This document shows, one piece after another, positions 45,386-59,286 of a stretch of DNA of 64,000 nucleotides. Position 1 is the stretch's first letter. Every line of letters starts with the position of its first letter. The stretch is from Flaveria trinervia (taxonomy: Eukaryota; Streptophyta; Magnoliopsida; Asterales; Asteraceae): positions 8,881,103-8,945,102 of the forward strand of contig CM046456.1 of the NCBI GenBank assembly GCA_025506515.1. The letters run 5' to 3'. The position numbers and the translations under genes were made by a program. The notes under the pieces are model-generated. The model was given only the letters and a program-made list of their open reading frames with translations, made no database searches and was not told the origin of the DNA.

Positions 45386-47919
45386 CTTGTTAACAATCTT
45401 GTTCTTGACACGTATGTCAATAGTCCCTCTTGACTCACTCTAGCCTTGTTTTCATAATTTCAGAGGTGTAATAGTAAAGAATTGATAAGAATCACGTATC
45501 TTATCAAGTATCATCTTGATGACACGTAGTATAACTTTGTTAAGAGCTACGACTAATATCTTGTCTATTTGCATGAATTGGTTTTTAGAATGAAATCAAT
45601 AGATAAAAATACTATATCATCTAGCTTTTAATTCTCTTTAACCTGGATGCCGAAACCATAAACCTTTTGGACCTTTGGGCTATTCATCTTATAACCTGCT
45701 ACAATTAAAACTAATGCCTTCATTTGAAGTTCTAAGGAGAAATAGAGGACACAACTATGGATTAATTGAATCAAGACAAACTTATGCAGTCGGAAACAGA
45801 GAGATAGATAATCGAACATGTTGATTCAACGAGAATACTGGGAACAATCCTTCTAACTATCGTTGATTCACAAAGAATACCGATAATTAGGGTTTACACT
45901 AACACACAAGGTGATAAAGAGAAAAATAGTTTTTTCGTAAACTTCAAAAGTCGAATGGGCCACAAAACATAAACGGGCCGAAAACTGAACCAAATGTAAA
46001 GTTCAACAAAATGTAAAAATAAAACAAAATATAAATAACTCATAAAATAAGCTCCTCGGTCCGACGGTTGTTTTGACCAGTCGCAGGCCCAAAACGAAGA
46101 CTTCTAGCTAAAGTTATGGTTGTTTCAATGAAGCCTCTTTTGATAAACGATCTTGAGCCTTCAAAAACGTTAAAGCTTGCTTATCCATGCTTGGGCCCAT
46201 ATCACAAACACTTTAAACATTGTGACTTAGAATTTTTTACACTTCACATAAGAAATCTTTCAATTCACTAGTAGTGCAAATATGAACCCAAACAAATTTA
46301 CCCTTTTATTTAGATTCAATTACCATTATAGCACAATTAAATTACCAATTAGGATTTATGACTCACCTCGCACTTGCTAGAGGTATAGAGCCTTGAGCTG
46401 TTAGACACAATAATAGATATGGTGACTTTGTAGGACTGCCTATATTGACTAAATAAACCTATACAACACATAGAAAGTAGAAACAAATGATTCTTCAAGC
46501 ACACAAATATATATACCACAAGAATAAATATAAATACTTTACTAAGATCACAGATCACTCAGTCATTGATAATCAAATTGGGTATCGGTTCATATCCATC
46601 TAGATAATATAAGGATTCTCTAACCTTTCATAATGATAAAAAGAAAAACAACAAGAAACAAGTGTAAAAATGATCAACACATAGAGAATCCTACAATGCT
46701 TATTGATCTTCTAAACTTACAACTACGACTAACAAAAAAAACATAACATGAATTTTGGGTTTTCAAAATGCTTGGAGATGCTATGAATCTTCCGTCCTCG
46801 ACCTTTATGTAGAGGCTTCAATTAAGGATATTATATGACTTGTCTAATCCATATTGACATTCAATGTCTTCGGTCGGTTACACAACTGATGACTCTGTAA
46901 GATGGCATGCAATCACACGATCTTGAGTCTTTTGAGAAACTCTTACTTAGGGACTTCATCTTCCATATCTTAGTTACTTTTTAGCTAACTTTTCATCAAA
47001 CTCCATATACATATGTAAATTCACTTATGACATAAATAAGTACAATTAATTAAAGAACTTACACCAAAAGATTTAGTTACTATGTAAAATATGTGTACTT
47101 TGACACACATCAATTGGGTAAAAGATGATGATGCTACATGGACCAAAAGCCATCAAGGAACACCCACCACTACTGTTGTGATTTAAAATTTTAATTTTCT
47201 TTTGTTTTCTATAGTAGGAAGAGTTTCTTGGATATTTTTAAGAACTTAACAAAAATCTAATGCGAATTAGATCAAAGTAGGTAATATCATACAAATCTTT
47301 TAGTTTAAGGACATTTGATGTAATAAAAAAATTAAAAAATTATAATTAGATATATACCTAAAGGACGAAATGTGTAATTTGCTCATTCATAGATAAGACC
47401 ATCCGTAATACCAGACGATCATAGCCGTGAGAGAATACCAGGTGACCATGGCCGTGAGGTTGAGGCGTCACCTGGTCATGGCATGAACACCACCTCCTCC
47501 TTGTGACCATGTGAGATACGATGGTGTGAGCGTGGTTGAAAGGACGATGAGGCTTACTAACCATTACATATTCTTTTCCTCACACTCACCAACCTATGTG
47601 GTAACATTTTTTTGATCACCCTCATCGGGGTACTACACGTACGTATCCTAGAAGGACGTTTATTTCCAAATAAATGTTTTGCTAAGAATTGTAACAATTA
47701 CATAATACAATCGTACATAATGCTTTAAATATGAAATATAAAACGTATACGTAACTATAAATCCCACATTCTCTCTCACTATTGCTATTATTTTTTCCGC
47801 ACCATGTACAACTTTATTATATTCTTCATGAAGTTTGAAGTTTGAGTTTTATTTTAATAAACATGCCTTGTACATACCGAGACACACAAAACATAGTAAT
47901 ATACACATATACATATATG

Positions 47920-47961
<42 letters not shown>

Positions 47962-48360
47962 TCAGTAGATAGATAGGTAGATAGATATATATATAGAGAG
48001 AGATTATTTGCCATAGTACTTTAGACAAGATCTAGTGAAGAGAAGCTGGTGGAAGAAGTGATAACCAACTCAACTCAACTCAAGCCACCCAACCCCACTC
48101 TCGAGCCACAACCTATACTTTCATAGATAGATACATACACACACACACATATATATGCATCCATTTGCACTCACCTTCTTCAATTCCTATATCTTTCTTT
48201 ATGAATCCTAGGTTATTTCTCTTTAATTAAACTTTTGTCAAAACAAAAACCAACATCAACAAACGAACAAACCCAATAATATCCATAACAGATAGAAGAG
48301 CTTCAATCACCTCTGTTTACACCTTCATATTCATAAAGCTTGAATCTTTTCACCAAAGAA
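45386..48360. other. Long intergenic region upstream of the AP2-like gene
   Basis: About 3 kb without a recognised gene. The right end is the probable AP2 promoter and leader, with a (TA)n tract at about 47923-47958 followed by GATAGATA units and a CAACTCAACTCAA run near 48066. No defined transposon ends are seen. Confidence 0.4.
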
Positions 48361-51300
48361 ATGTGGGATCTAAACGGGTCACCCGATCTGCGACCCGAAG
48401 TTGATGAATCCGATGACTGTTCTTCACAAGTGGAAGAACACAAGAGTAAAGGTAAACGGGTCGGATCCCCATCGAATTCCGCCTCCTCCGCCGGTGGTAT
48501 CGACGACGGCGACGGCGATCGGCCGGTGACCCACCAGTTCTTCCCCGTCGATGATGTTGCTGGTGGTAGTATGCCGTCGGTAGCTTCTTCTTTTCCGGCG
48601 GCTCAGTGGGCCGGAGTTCAGTTCTGCCACCAGTCGCCGGCGGTGGTTCCCGGTGGCTCCGGTGGTGGTTTTCTTAAAGCTCCGCCGGAGGTCCCACAGC
48701 CGATGAAGAAAAGCCGCCGTGGACCCCGTTCTAGAAGCTCACAGTACCGTGGTGTCACTTTTTACCGACGAACAGGCCGTTGGGAATCACACATATGGTT
48801 TGATCTTTCTTCTTTGTTGATTATTTGACTTATGATATTTTTTTGATCATCAAAAGATATTTTAATAATCTACACCAGTTTCATTAATTATTATTGTCGA
48901 CTAATTTGGTGATTAACTAATTAAACCTTGTCTTTTTCATGATATAGGGATTGTGGGAAGCAGGTGTATCTTGGTATGTATGTATGTTTTTTTGTTAATA
49001 TTTTTTACTTTCGGAAATTTATTTTTTTATTAGTTTCTGCAAATTTTATGAACAATTTAGTGATATTGATGTGTTTTCTTTTGGTCACAAAGGTGGATTC
49101 GACACTGCACATGCAGCTGCACGGTGAGCACAATCAAAACCCTTTATTTTCTTTTTAGTTAATTTTAGTTATATTATATTCATATATATTAACAACCATT
49201 TAACCTAAAAAGATTAGGGTTCATAAAATCATATTAACAAACATATGATTTTGCAGTGCATACGATAGGGCAGCTATCAAGTTCAGGGGACTGGAAGCTG
49301 ACATAAATTTCAGCCTACAAGATTATGAAGATGATCTAAAACAGGTTGTTGCTGTAATCACTATGTGTGTTTTCACTTTAAGTGTGTGTTTTACAGTTAA
49401 CCTTATCTTGAACATATGTGTTACCTTATCTTGAAACATGTTTTCTTGTTGTTGGTGGTGTTTTAGAAGAAAACACCTACACATGGGCACTTAAGTAAAA
49501 AATAAATAAATAAACTTGTAACAAAGTGTTTTAGTTTTAGTTTTGGGAGGAAAGAACACACCATGTGATGAAAAGCTGCAACAACAAGTGTTTAGTTTGT
49601 TTTTGTTTTGACTTTTGGTGTTTTTGAAACAAAATAATTGAACAGATGAACAATCTGACCAAGGAGGAATTTGTACATGTACTAAGAAGACAAAGTACAG
49701 GGTTTCCAAGAGGGAGTTCAAAGTATAGAGGAGTTACTTTGCACAAATGTGGTAGATGGGAGGCAAGAATGGGTCAATTCTTAGGCAAAAAGTACATTAA
49801 TTCTTCTTCTTTATCTTCTATCTAACTCTTGAAACTTGTTCATCTTCTATATCTTTAATTCTTGAAACATATCATTTAAAAAGTTGTATACGGCGTTTAA
49901 AAGTTGTAATTGGGTGTTTAGAAGGTTCAATTATGAGGCGATTAAAAGTCGCGTACGGGTGTATTCAAAGTTGAATATGGACCATTAAAATCAAATGAAT
50001 TAGATAGGGGTGTATAACAAGTGACAAGGGTGCATTTAGCCTACTTTAAAACACCAAATAATAATACTTTGTTTTTGAATTCCTTGATCAATATTTCAGA
50101 AACTTTTAATGAAATATTTCTATGTATCTTAAAGGATTGTTATATTTTGAAAGAAAAATAAATGGTTTAGAAAATTATGAAAATTGTATAGTGAAAGTTA
50201 ATGTTTGCAAAATATATAAATTAATGTCACAAAAAGAAAGAGTTTGAAGTATTTGCAATATTTCACTTACAACGAATATATTCTTGTTTAAATGCTATAC
50301 AAAATCTTGCCTTTATTTCAGAATGTTTTATTAAGATTTAAAATTACCATCTTTGACTAAAGTATGTGTTTCTACTAAATTTCATATAACTACTATATAT
50401 TTTATATGAAAAGGCAACATCTTAAATGGAAAAACCAAATGCAATATAATCTTGTTTTACAAGACAATTGATAACAAGAAATTATTTCAAAACTAACCCT
50501 ATAAAGAATATGTACTTGTTTTTCCATTTATATATAAAGCTGGCTACCAATGGGCTCTAGCTACACCTATCCACCTACTTCTATTCATTTCACCAAGTTA
50601 AGTCACTTCAAAGCACATAATTCAAAACACACTTAGATATTTTTCTATTTTTGGCTCTTCATTACTCTTACAGGTATGTGTATCTAGGCCTCTTTGATAC
50701 TGAAGTTGAAGCTGCCAGGTAAATATGGCATTTTTATTTCTCAAAGGACTGATTTGTCATATGTTCATTTCAAAAGGGCATTAACGAAAATGTATACTAT
50801 TTAGGGCTTATGATAAGGCTGCTATCAAGTACAATGGAAAAGATGCTGTCACAAATTTTGATCCCACTGTTTATGAAAATGAGTCCAATGTCACTGGTAA
50901 TGTGTTTCAATTTAATTGCTTTTTTTTCTAATATTTTAAATATTTTGTTTGTTGATTAGAAATTTTATCGCTTTAAAGCAGAGTGTTCGAGTAGTAATGA
51001 TCATGGTAACACCCCGTCTTCGGATCACAATCTTGATTTGAGCCTTGGTCAGAATTCGGCCCCGAATAGGCAACGTAATCGAGATCTTGGATTCAGACGC
51101 GTGGTACGTTTTAATTTTTTTATTTAAAAGTTAATTAACCTAATTAGGGTTTAATTAACCATTTAGGGTTTGGTTTCATCTCTATATATAGTGGTGTATA
51201 TTGTTGTATTGGGGACAAATGAATAATACATTCTTTTACTCGATCTTGTTATATGTTGTATGTAACTAAAGGCATTTGGAGCGAGTTCGAGGGAAACATA

Positions 51301-51731
51301 CAACGAGACAGAGACATTGCAACTTCTAAGTCAAACGCATCTTCAATCCCTTGGACCATCCGAAGTTAACTATGAATCTCGTGGATATGGTCATCAAACG
51401 AGAGGCGTTGACACGCCTATGTTTCATATGTTACGCCCACCAGTACCCCACAATCCTTTGAGTCACCAAGTGAGTGATGAGTCGCGCTAATTCTTTCAAC
51501 TTGGCCAACATTGATTCAATCCATTTTGTTATGACATGTTTGTAGATTCAGCAGTCGAGCAGCACGATGGTTGCAGGAGGAAACGAATGGAATACAAGCA
51601 ATCATATGTATGCAAATAGTGCTGCAGCATCATCAGGATTCCCACAACATAGATTTAACATGAGACAACCAGCAGCCCCACCCCAAGCTCAAACACGCGC
51701 CACATGGCTACACAACAGCAGCTATAGCTAG
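48361..51731 (+). CDS. euAP2-type transcription factor (APETALA2/TOE-like)
   Basis: Nuclear AP2/ERF-superfamily regulator of the euAP2 lineage, which controls floral organ identity, phase change and flowering time (family knowledge). Ten exons: 48361-48797, 48948-48973, 49093-49123, 49257-49344, 49646-49791, 50674-50718, 50805-50896, 50982-51103, 51272-51469, 51546-51731; 456 aa, all GT-AG. MWDLN at the N-terminus includes the DLN repression (EAR) motif, so 48361 is preferred over the in-frame ATG 21 nt upstream. A basic nuclear-localisation-like stretch KKSRRGPRSRSS precedes AP2 domain 1 (SQYRGVTFYRRTGRWESHIW to DINF). Domain 2 follows (SKYRGVTLHKCGRWEARMG to TNFDP). LDLSLG is a second EAR-like motif. 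The last exon carries a miR172 site. All expected parts are present. I do not choose between AP2 and TOE names. Confidence 0.95.
51622..51642 (+). promoter_or_regulatory. miR172 target site
   Basis: The 21 nt begin CTGCAGCATCATCAGG and end ATTCC. They match the canonical euAP2 miR172 site except for the final base (usually T). The site encodes AAASSGF in the last exon. In this family it mediates miR172 cleavage or translational repression. Confidence 0.9.
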
Positions 51732-52500
51732 AACCACTCTTTCTTGAACTCACTCGAACCATATATACCGCACCCTCGGCTAGAGATCTTCTGATTGTTT
51801 AACTGTTTAAGTCCTGTGACTCTGTGAAGATCATTGTTTTGTGTTAAGTATCTAGCTAGGGTTCGAGATCTTTGAGAATGTAACCAAAGGAAGAACGAGT
51901 TTGTTTCATTGAATCCTTTGGATTTGGGTGCCAATTTCAAAAGGAAAAATGAAAGAAAATATATTGTTTATTACTTTATTGTTTTATAAATTGTTAAATT
52001 CGTTATAGGTTTTCTTATTTCATTGTGATTTGTTGTTATTTACTATCTTTTGTTTTATGGTGACAGGGAAGATAATATCCGACAAAATGGGAAACTATCA
52101 AACACTATGTATACGAGACTTTTAATTTTGTATATATAATTTGAGTTTATATTATTTAACATGCATGTATCTAGACTTTAGTGAAAGTTATAAAGAGGGT
52201 TTATGGGTTATAATGCATATATCGTATGTAACTTTTTACGTCTTGTATTCATGTAACTGGTTTTCTTTATTTATTTTACTCATTAAATTTAAATTATAAA
52301 TAACATAAGTTGATTAAATCATAAATTTATAAAATAATAACTTTATGACTAAATGAATCACAATAAAGTTTATCTAAACTCTTTTGAGAATCACTTTAGA
52401 TTTATCAATCAATTAAGACATCATAAAAATTTGTTTTTATGTCTTCATGCCGATGAATGACGACACGTTTAGTTAACATTTGAAGGAATATATTATTGTG
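51732..52500. other. AP2-like gene 3' flank
   Basis: Probable 3' UTR followed by AT-rich sequence. Nothing else seen. Confidence 0.4.
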
Positions 52501-52773
52501 TCACAACTCACAAGTAATTACCATTGACCGATCTAACTTGTCGATTTTTTTAGAGATGACTTGATTGCTCTACAGTTTAATTGGAGACATATAACAGTTG
52601 GATTGAGAGCAAATATATGATAATATAACTATCAAGGCAAGTTGAGTTTAATTGCTCTCATTCCTTCAATTAAACTGTTATATGTAAAATTAAATCGTAG
52701 ATCAATCGAGTCATTTCTAGAAAAAAAATCGACAAGTTAGATCGGTCAACTATAGTTACTTAGTGAGTTGTGA
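52501..52773. mobile_element. Fold-back MITE-like inverted repeat
   Basis: Two arms of about 110 bp form an imperfect hairpin. The ends are TCACAACTCAC and its inverse GTGAGTTGTGA, and both arms contain GACCGATCTAACTTGTCGAT and TTTAATT..CATATAACAG(T) motifs. Target duplication is not clear. A 22-bp direct duplication, GAAGCAATGATTTTGACC plus four T/C, follows at about 52812-52858. Confidence 0.65.
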
Positions 52774-54956
52774 GAACAAAAATGTGCAGCAGCAACAATG
52801 ATTTTGAAGGAATGAAGCAATGATTTTGACCTTTTGAAGCAATGATTTTGACCTTTTATTGAAGGAATGGAAGCAAAAATATGATAATATAACTATCTTT
52901 TTAAGTAAACTCAACCTGGAAAGTTTAACCTTTTATTGTCACCAAATATACAATTATATAGTAACAAATATGCACCAACAACAACGATTTTGACTCTTCA
53001 TTTTTATAATTGATCTCATCTTAATTTAATAGCTATAATATAAAATCCAATAACAAAATATTATCTACAAATGATTACCCCTGAACCATTTTAAGGTATT
53101 GAGATCCAATTTCGTCATGTGGTGCGTCACCACACAAATATAAAACTGAAACAAACTTTCGTTTTCTATTTGCTGACAAACATATAAAATTGAGATCCAA
53201 ATGTTTTGTTTATTTGAAATTAGATATTTTCCACGTTGAAAGCTACAATTGCCAATTGAAGTACGGGATTTTGAACATAAAATATATAGAAAACTATATA
53301 TTTTAATTTTAAACTATACATATCTCGTAAAGGATAGATTAACATTCACTCACTATATATAGTACATGAACAATACATCTCTAACTATAAAAATAATAAC
53401 ACCAATAAAAATTCTTCTATTATACGTAGTAATCGTATAAAAAGACTTTTCGCACTTTTAACAAACATTCTTCTTCGTTCCTATGTGCTATTCATACATA
53501 ACCAGACAATCCTACCCTACTGACATTTCTACATTTGGCAATATATAAAAACGGGTAAATTATATTATATTTAATATGTGGTTAAGGCATCACTAATCAC
53601 GTCCACCAATACTTTAAATCATATTTGCAATTTTAATGTCACGTCAACGAGTAATCAAAATAATTTAAACTAATTAGTATATTAAGTAATTTCGTTTTCA
53701 TATATTTTTCTGGCTATTTTTTATATTTTGAACGGCATTTTCTAGATCTTCTGATATGCAAAATCAATTCAAGAAAAAATAATATTTAAGATTAAATAAA
53801 AAATAGGTGTATATATTTTATAATTCGATTACTTTTGAACTTTGAATTATATGAGATGCACTTATTTGTGTTTTATAATGAAGTTTTCGTGGATCCAACG
53901 TAGTTTGCCCACAAAGCCTTCCATATATAGTAATATAATAGACAAGTGGAATACTTTATTTCTTCTTAGGTCTTTTGCTTTAAATAATGATTCAATTTAC
54001 CCACGGCTCTAATTGGTATATTTGTGACGTCCAATCACTCGTCGTAAAAGTAGTAACTACTTGTTGTTTGCTTATAAAAGACAAATGAAATAAGTTTATT
54101 TCTAAAAAACGATAAACTATCGTTAGATTTATTAGTATATAGTTTTTTAATAGGCCAGTGCTTAAATAGAATAATAAACTTGATATTGGTTTTTAAGTAG
54201 TTGTATTTTTTTTAAATGGAATGATGTATCATTAATTATAAAAGTTATGTCTAAGATGAAAGTTATAAGAAATGACTCAATATTAGGGTGGAGTTATTCT
54301 GAAAACGGAGAAATTAATAAGAAAGGAGAAAGATTATTAACTATTAGATGTTATATTCAAAAGCTAATAAAAATTCAATGGCATAATAATAAATAATTAA
54401 AATTTTAAATAATATACTAATTGTATTATAGTGTTAGCCATATTTTTAAGTTCTGTTATTTTTTTAAACGCTCATAACTTTTACATACAATGTTTTTTTA
54501 AACAAACATTTTTTTATTTTTAAAACTCGTATAATACTGATAGATAATGAATTTTTTTTCACATTATTTCAGATTATTGTGTAATATTCGTGAGATCATT
54601 GTGTAATATCATCTTATTGTATAATATTGGCTAAATTATTGTATTTAATATTGATCATTGTGATTTCTATTGTGTTCCGTTTTCCAGCCGAGACCGCCCT
54701 CAACCCTCAAAAATAAACCCCCTGACTCAACACAAAACATATTTTCCAAGTGGGAATCGAAACTAAAGCCTTCTCATTTTTAGTTGTCATAAGAGCTCAG
54801 CTCAACAACTTAGGCTAGGGATCATTAGTTTATGTGGATCAAAATGTTGTTATGATAATTTACTCGTTTAAGTTTCGTATTTCTTTAATTCGGTTGTTAT
54901 AAGAATATTTATGCCAAACATGGAAAATATCATCAAATTTCTAGGCCATACAATCT
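52774..54956. other. Intergenic DNA
   Basis: About 2.2 kb of AT-rich sequence with no gene. The tRNA-like segment listed separately is the only recognisable feature. Confidence 0.4.
54748..54825 (-). repeat. tRNA-derived SINE-like fragment (tentative)
   Basis: On the minus strand AGCCTAAGTTGTTGAGCTG resembles a pol III A box, and GTTTCGATTCCC, about 50 nt later, resembles a B box. It does not fold as a complete tRNA by eye and no 3' tail was defined. Confidence 0.3.
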
Positions 54957-54959
54957 TTA

Positions 54960-55657
54960 GACCATCACCAATAATGAAATAAAAAACATCAAAAACATGC
55001 ATAGTCAACAAACACATCATAAGACCACTCATTCTTCAAAAACTCAAAAAACTTTTCAAATGGTAAAATTTAAAAATACCTAAAAACATTGTCATATCAT
55101 TATCATCTTTTACATTTATTTTTTAATATTAATCTTATATATTAATATAAAATATAAATAAAATATTTATGTCTTTTGTTGGATGAAATTTTAATACTTT
55201 AAAATTTTAAAATATAAAAATTAAATACTTTTGTAAGGAAAATTTTCAAATTTTAAAATTTGAAATTTAAAATTTAAATTTAATAAATATAATTTATTAT
55301 AAAAAATTAAAAATTAAATTTTATAAATTAAATTTACTGTTCAGGCATATGAACACTGTTCAAGCGCACTGTTCAAGCACATGATCACTATTCCGGCGTA
55401 TGACTTGGGCACTGTTCAGGCACTTGAAACGCACAACACTTAAATTAATATTAAAAACCAAAATATTTTTTAATATAAATATATTTTTTTAATATTAAAA
55501 CCTAACCCTGACCCACCTCTGAAAATGTCAGATGTTTTTTTTGTTTTTATCTCTATGAACTTCTATCTTAAAAAACAAACCCTCAAATGGTTCTTGATCT
55601 AAAAAAACGGATGATATGACATTTTTAAGGGCTCAAAAGGCTCTATTGGAGATGCTC
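54960..55657. mobile_element. PIF/Harbinger-type MITE
   Basis: Termini GACCATCACCAATAATG and, inverted, GAGCATCTCCAATAGAG; both sides are flanked by TTA (54957-54959, 55658-55660). The 698-bp element is non-coding. Between 55336 and 55440 it holds about five CACTGTTCAGGCA/CACTGTTCAAGC-type units. Confidence 0.6.
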
Positions 55658-55660
55658 TTA

Positions 55661-56231
55661 GTATTAATTGAGGTTTTTTATTTTACATATTACTAATTTA
55701 GAACCTTTGTACTACGCAGATTAAATTGAAATTAAATTACAAATACTAATTAATACTTAGAAATTATAAAATAACTTTCTGGTTTAAAATATGATTGAAA
55801 TTAGATATAACTAGAAATAACTTTTTGGGTTAAAATATGATTGAAATTATAAATAGCAGATGCTAGATTGTGTGAACCTTATTATACGTATTAAGTCGGT
55901 GACATTATCACGAATAAATAGGTAAAAAATGCATGAAGTTACGACAGTTTGATATAAGTATAAAAGAGTTATATGTTTGGCACATTGTACTATTAACAAA
56001 CCTAACATTGAGTAGATAATAACACTTAAGAAAAATAAAACATTTGAAAAAAGATATAAAGAGTTAAAATAGTAAAAAAGAATATGAACAAAAAGAGATA
56101 CTCATGGATTCCAACATATATCAATTGTTTAAAAATTCAAAGTTCTAACCACACAAACTAACCAAATATTTAGGAATAGCATTGAAACATTACATTACAA
56201 ATAACTTAACAAAACAAAACTCATTTGATTA
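55661..56231. other. Intergenic DNA
   Basis: AT-rich with two GGTTAAAATATGATTGAAATTA-like blocks near 55780 and 55830. No gene seen. Confidence 0.4.
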
Positions 56232-56240
56232 ATAAAAGAA

Positions 56241-57097
56241 TGGAGAATTACATATATCCCCCTATAAACTTCATCAATTACATATATACCCAACTTAATT
56301 TTTTAATTACATACATCCCCTTATAAAGCTTAGTTAATTACATATATATCCAAATTAATATTTTAATTACATATATCCCCTTCTAAAACTTATTAATTAT
56401 ATATATACCCAATTAAAAGTTTAATTACATATATCACATTCTAAAACTTAGTTAATTACATATATACTCAAACTAAAAGTTTAATTACGTATATTCGCTT
56501 TATTAAACAGAAATATTACATATTTACCAATTTTATTACTTTTATTAAAAATAACTTATATAATTAGTATTTTACTCTTATTTTTATTAAACTATAATTT
56601 TATGTTTTTTCTTCTTACTTGTTTTTCAAGTTTTGATATTTTTATACTAACATTTTTATGTTTTTTTTTGTTTTTTTACCTTTTCATTCTAATATTTTCG
56701 GTACCTATACGATATATTTTCAGTTTTATTATGCAATAAAAAAATATTAGTATAGAAATATTAGAAAATAATAAAAACTTGAAATGCTAGTAAAAAGTAA
56801 AAACATAACTTTATAGTTTAATAAAAATAAGAGTAAATACTAATTATATAAGTTATTAAATAATCATATGGATAAATATGTAATAATTATGTTTAATAAA
56901 GTAAATATATGTGATTAAACTTTTAGTTTAGATAAATATGTAATTACAAAGTTTTAGAAGGGGATATATGTATTAAGCTCTTAATTTGGATATATATGTA
57001 ATTAACTAAGTTTTATAAAGGGATATATGTAATTAAAATTTAAGTTGGGTATATACGCAATTGATGAAGTTTATAGGTAGATATATGTAATTCCCCC
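56241..57097. mobile_element. Mutator-type fold-back element with long inverted repeats
   Basis: The two arms are each about 380-400 bp, inverted, and separated by about 80 bp. Ends: GGAGAATTACATATATCCCC and, inverted, GGGGGAATTACATATATCTA. Perfect 9-bp duplications ATAAAAGAA lie at 56232-56240 and 57098-57106, the Mutator size. Each arm contains about five 60-bp units of the form TTAATTACATATATNCCC followed by AAAACTTA. It has no coding capacity. Confidence 0.8.
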
Positions 57098-57106
57098 ATA
57101 AAAGAA

Positions 57107-58846
57107 AGCCCAATTTACTAATGTACAACAATAATAACATAATGTACAACCCAATATGCATAGATAAATTAGTAATTAGTATTATTTAAATTGACTACTT
57201 TAGTTAATAAAACAATATATATTTTTTCAAACTTTCTATCTTTAAAAAAATTGTTTTCTAAACATTCCATCTTTTTAAACAACTTCATTTTTCTAAAGTT
57301 CGTTATATTAAAAAAAGTTATGGTATTTTATTTTTAAGAAATTTTACACTATTTAATAAATAAGTGTTTATAATTTATTAATTTTGTTTTATAATTCGGA
57401 AGAAAAATATATAATACCGTTTTCATTAATATCATTATTAATGAAAAATAGTTACATGTGGTAAAAGATAATATTTCAAAACTTATTTTGTTTATTAGAG
57501 TAGATTTAAATTTAAGAGTGATTTGTATCTAACATATTTACAACCCGTATGGTAAAAGCAAGATTTTTCAAAGTAAACATATATTCAAATCTAACAGGGA
57601 GTAGTTAGGTGCATAGGTGTTGTGTACATAAAATTTTTACCCTCGCATAATAATCATCTGTTTTTCTCATGTGTGTATAAGTATGCAAATAAATTTTGTA
57701 ATGTTGTGTATAAGTATCCTCCCTTGAACGTAAGCTAAATAGTCACTTGATACATGTTAATGACAGTTTTTCACTGTTAACGGTGACCAAAATGATCTAT
57801 GTAGTCACCTACTTTTAGCGACCACATGTAATATAAAATCAAATATATTATCCAAACTAAAGTACAAAACAAAACCTATATTAGTCAATCAAGCCTATAT
57901 TAACTGACTTGTTTAACTATAATCTCTCTTTTCATAATAATAATACTGTGAAGGCCATGAATATTTATCAAATACACTTATTTTTCAAAGTGACATGGGG
58001 TTCGCAAACTTTGCGGTTCAATCTCCTACTCTCATATAGGATTCATATATTCTATGGCCGTAGAGACGAAAATAAAAGACTTTAGATGAACATCGGGACC
58101 TAGGTTGTATCATTGGGAGCATATAAGTAACTTCTTGCATAAGAGCTCCTAAAACTTATTGTTATGAAACATAAGAGCTCCTAAAACTAAATAGTAACAA
58201 ATTGCTAATCAGGTTAGCGACAATCTAGCAGGAAGCAAGAAACCGATAGTATACAAGATTTAAACCTAACATCAAAAGTGAAGTTGTGATTGCACTTTGA
58301 GTCTGGATGTTTAGAGGCGAAATCAAGTCTGTCTGACTTCGAGAAATCTATTGTTTGATCAAGTGGTTCTCGTTATTCTTAAGAATTTAGTGATACGAAC
58401 TTTACGCTATATATATAATAATAATGTTGTTCTAGCGTAATGACATGAACATGCTATCAATAAATATCATAACTTTGAATTTTTGTTTGCTCCCGAATTA
58501 AATAGAATAGAATGCGAGCGTGGGTAGCAAAAAGGGACCATGTACTACATGGAACGAGGACCGCATAATACCTTAATAATATCCATAAACTTTTTATCTT
58601 TGGAGGAGAATAGAATTATAAAATCAATATTATTTATTATTTAAAATTTGATGAAAAAAATATAAAACAGTCGCATATCCACGGCTCCCAAATAAACTTA
58701 TTTAATTAATTCTAACTAAATTACATAACATTAATTTTTGATGATAGTTATAATAAGAACACCCTACACTTTTATGCTTTTGTTTACCTTGACCTTGGCG
58801 TTGCATGTATGGGCCTATAAACATTTTATATAGTTTTTAGGTACTT
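57107..58846. other. Intergenic DNA, no gene seen
   Basis: AT-rich sequence. CATAAGAGCTCCTAAAACT occurs twice near 58138 and 58170. No gene or element ends are supported. Confidence 0.4.
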
Positions 58847-59286
58847 ACTTGCATTAGACATGTGCATAAAAACCGGGTACGGCCCGACCCGGTGTACCCG
58901 ACCCGGAACCGGGTCCGGGTACAACCCGATACCGGGTGTACCCGGGTCGTACCCGGTGAAAACCGCCGGTTCCAAACCGGTTTGTGATTTTTCGAAATGA
59001 TAGGAACCGGACCCGACCCGGACCCGAACCGGTTGAACCCGGGTCGAACCCGGTTTCGACCGTTTTTTTTTTTTCCTAGCTGTTTTTTAACGGCTATATA
59101 GCCGTTGGGGACGAATTGTGACCGTTTTTTTGGTTGTTTTTGCCTCTAAAACAAGTATAAATAGGTGTGGGTTGATATGGTAAGGTACCCAAGCTTCAAA
59201 CACAAAAAACATACGCAAAAACGCAAACAATACTCTCGTTTACTCTCGTTTAGTCTCGTTTACTCGTTTATTCTCAAATCTCAATA

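Noticed and set aside
47826..48014. 62-codon frame of alternating Tyr/Ile
   Set aside because: Translation of a (TA)n/GATA microsatellite in the AP2 upstream region.
58005..58060. Possible tRNA or SINE (GGTTCGCAAAC ... GGTTCAATCTCC)
   Set aside because: A B-box-like stretch is present but no acceptor stem, anticodon arm or A box at the right distance could be found.
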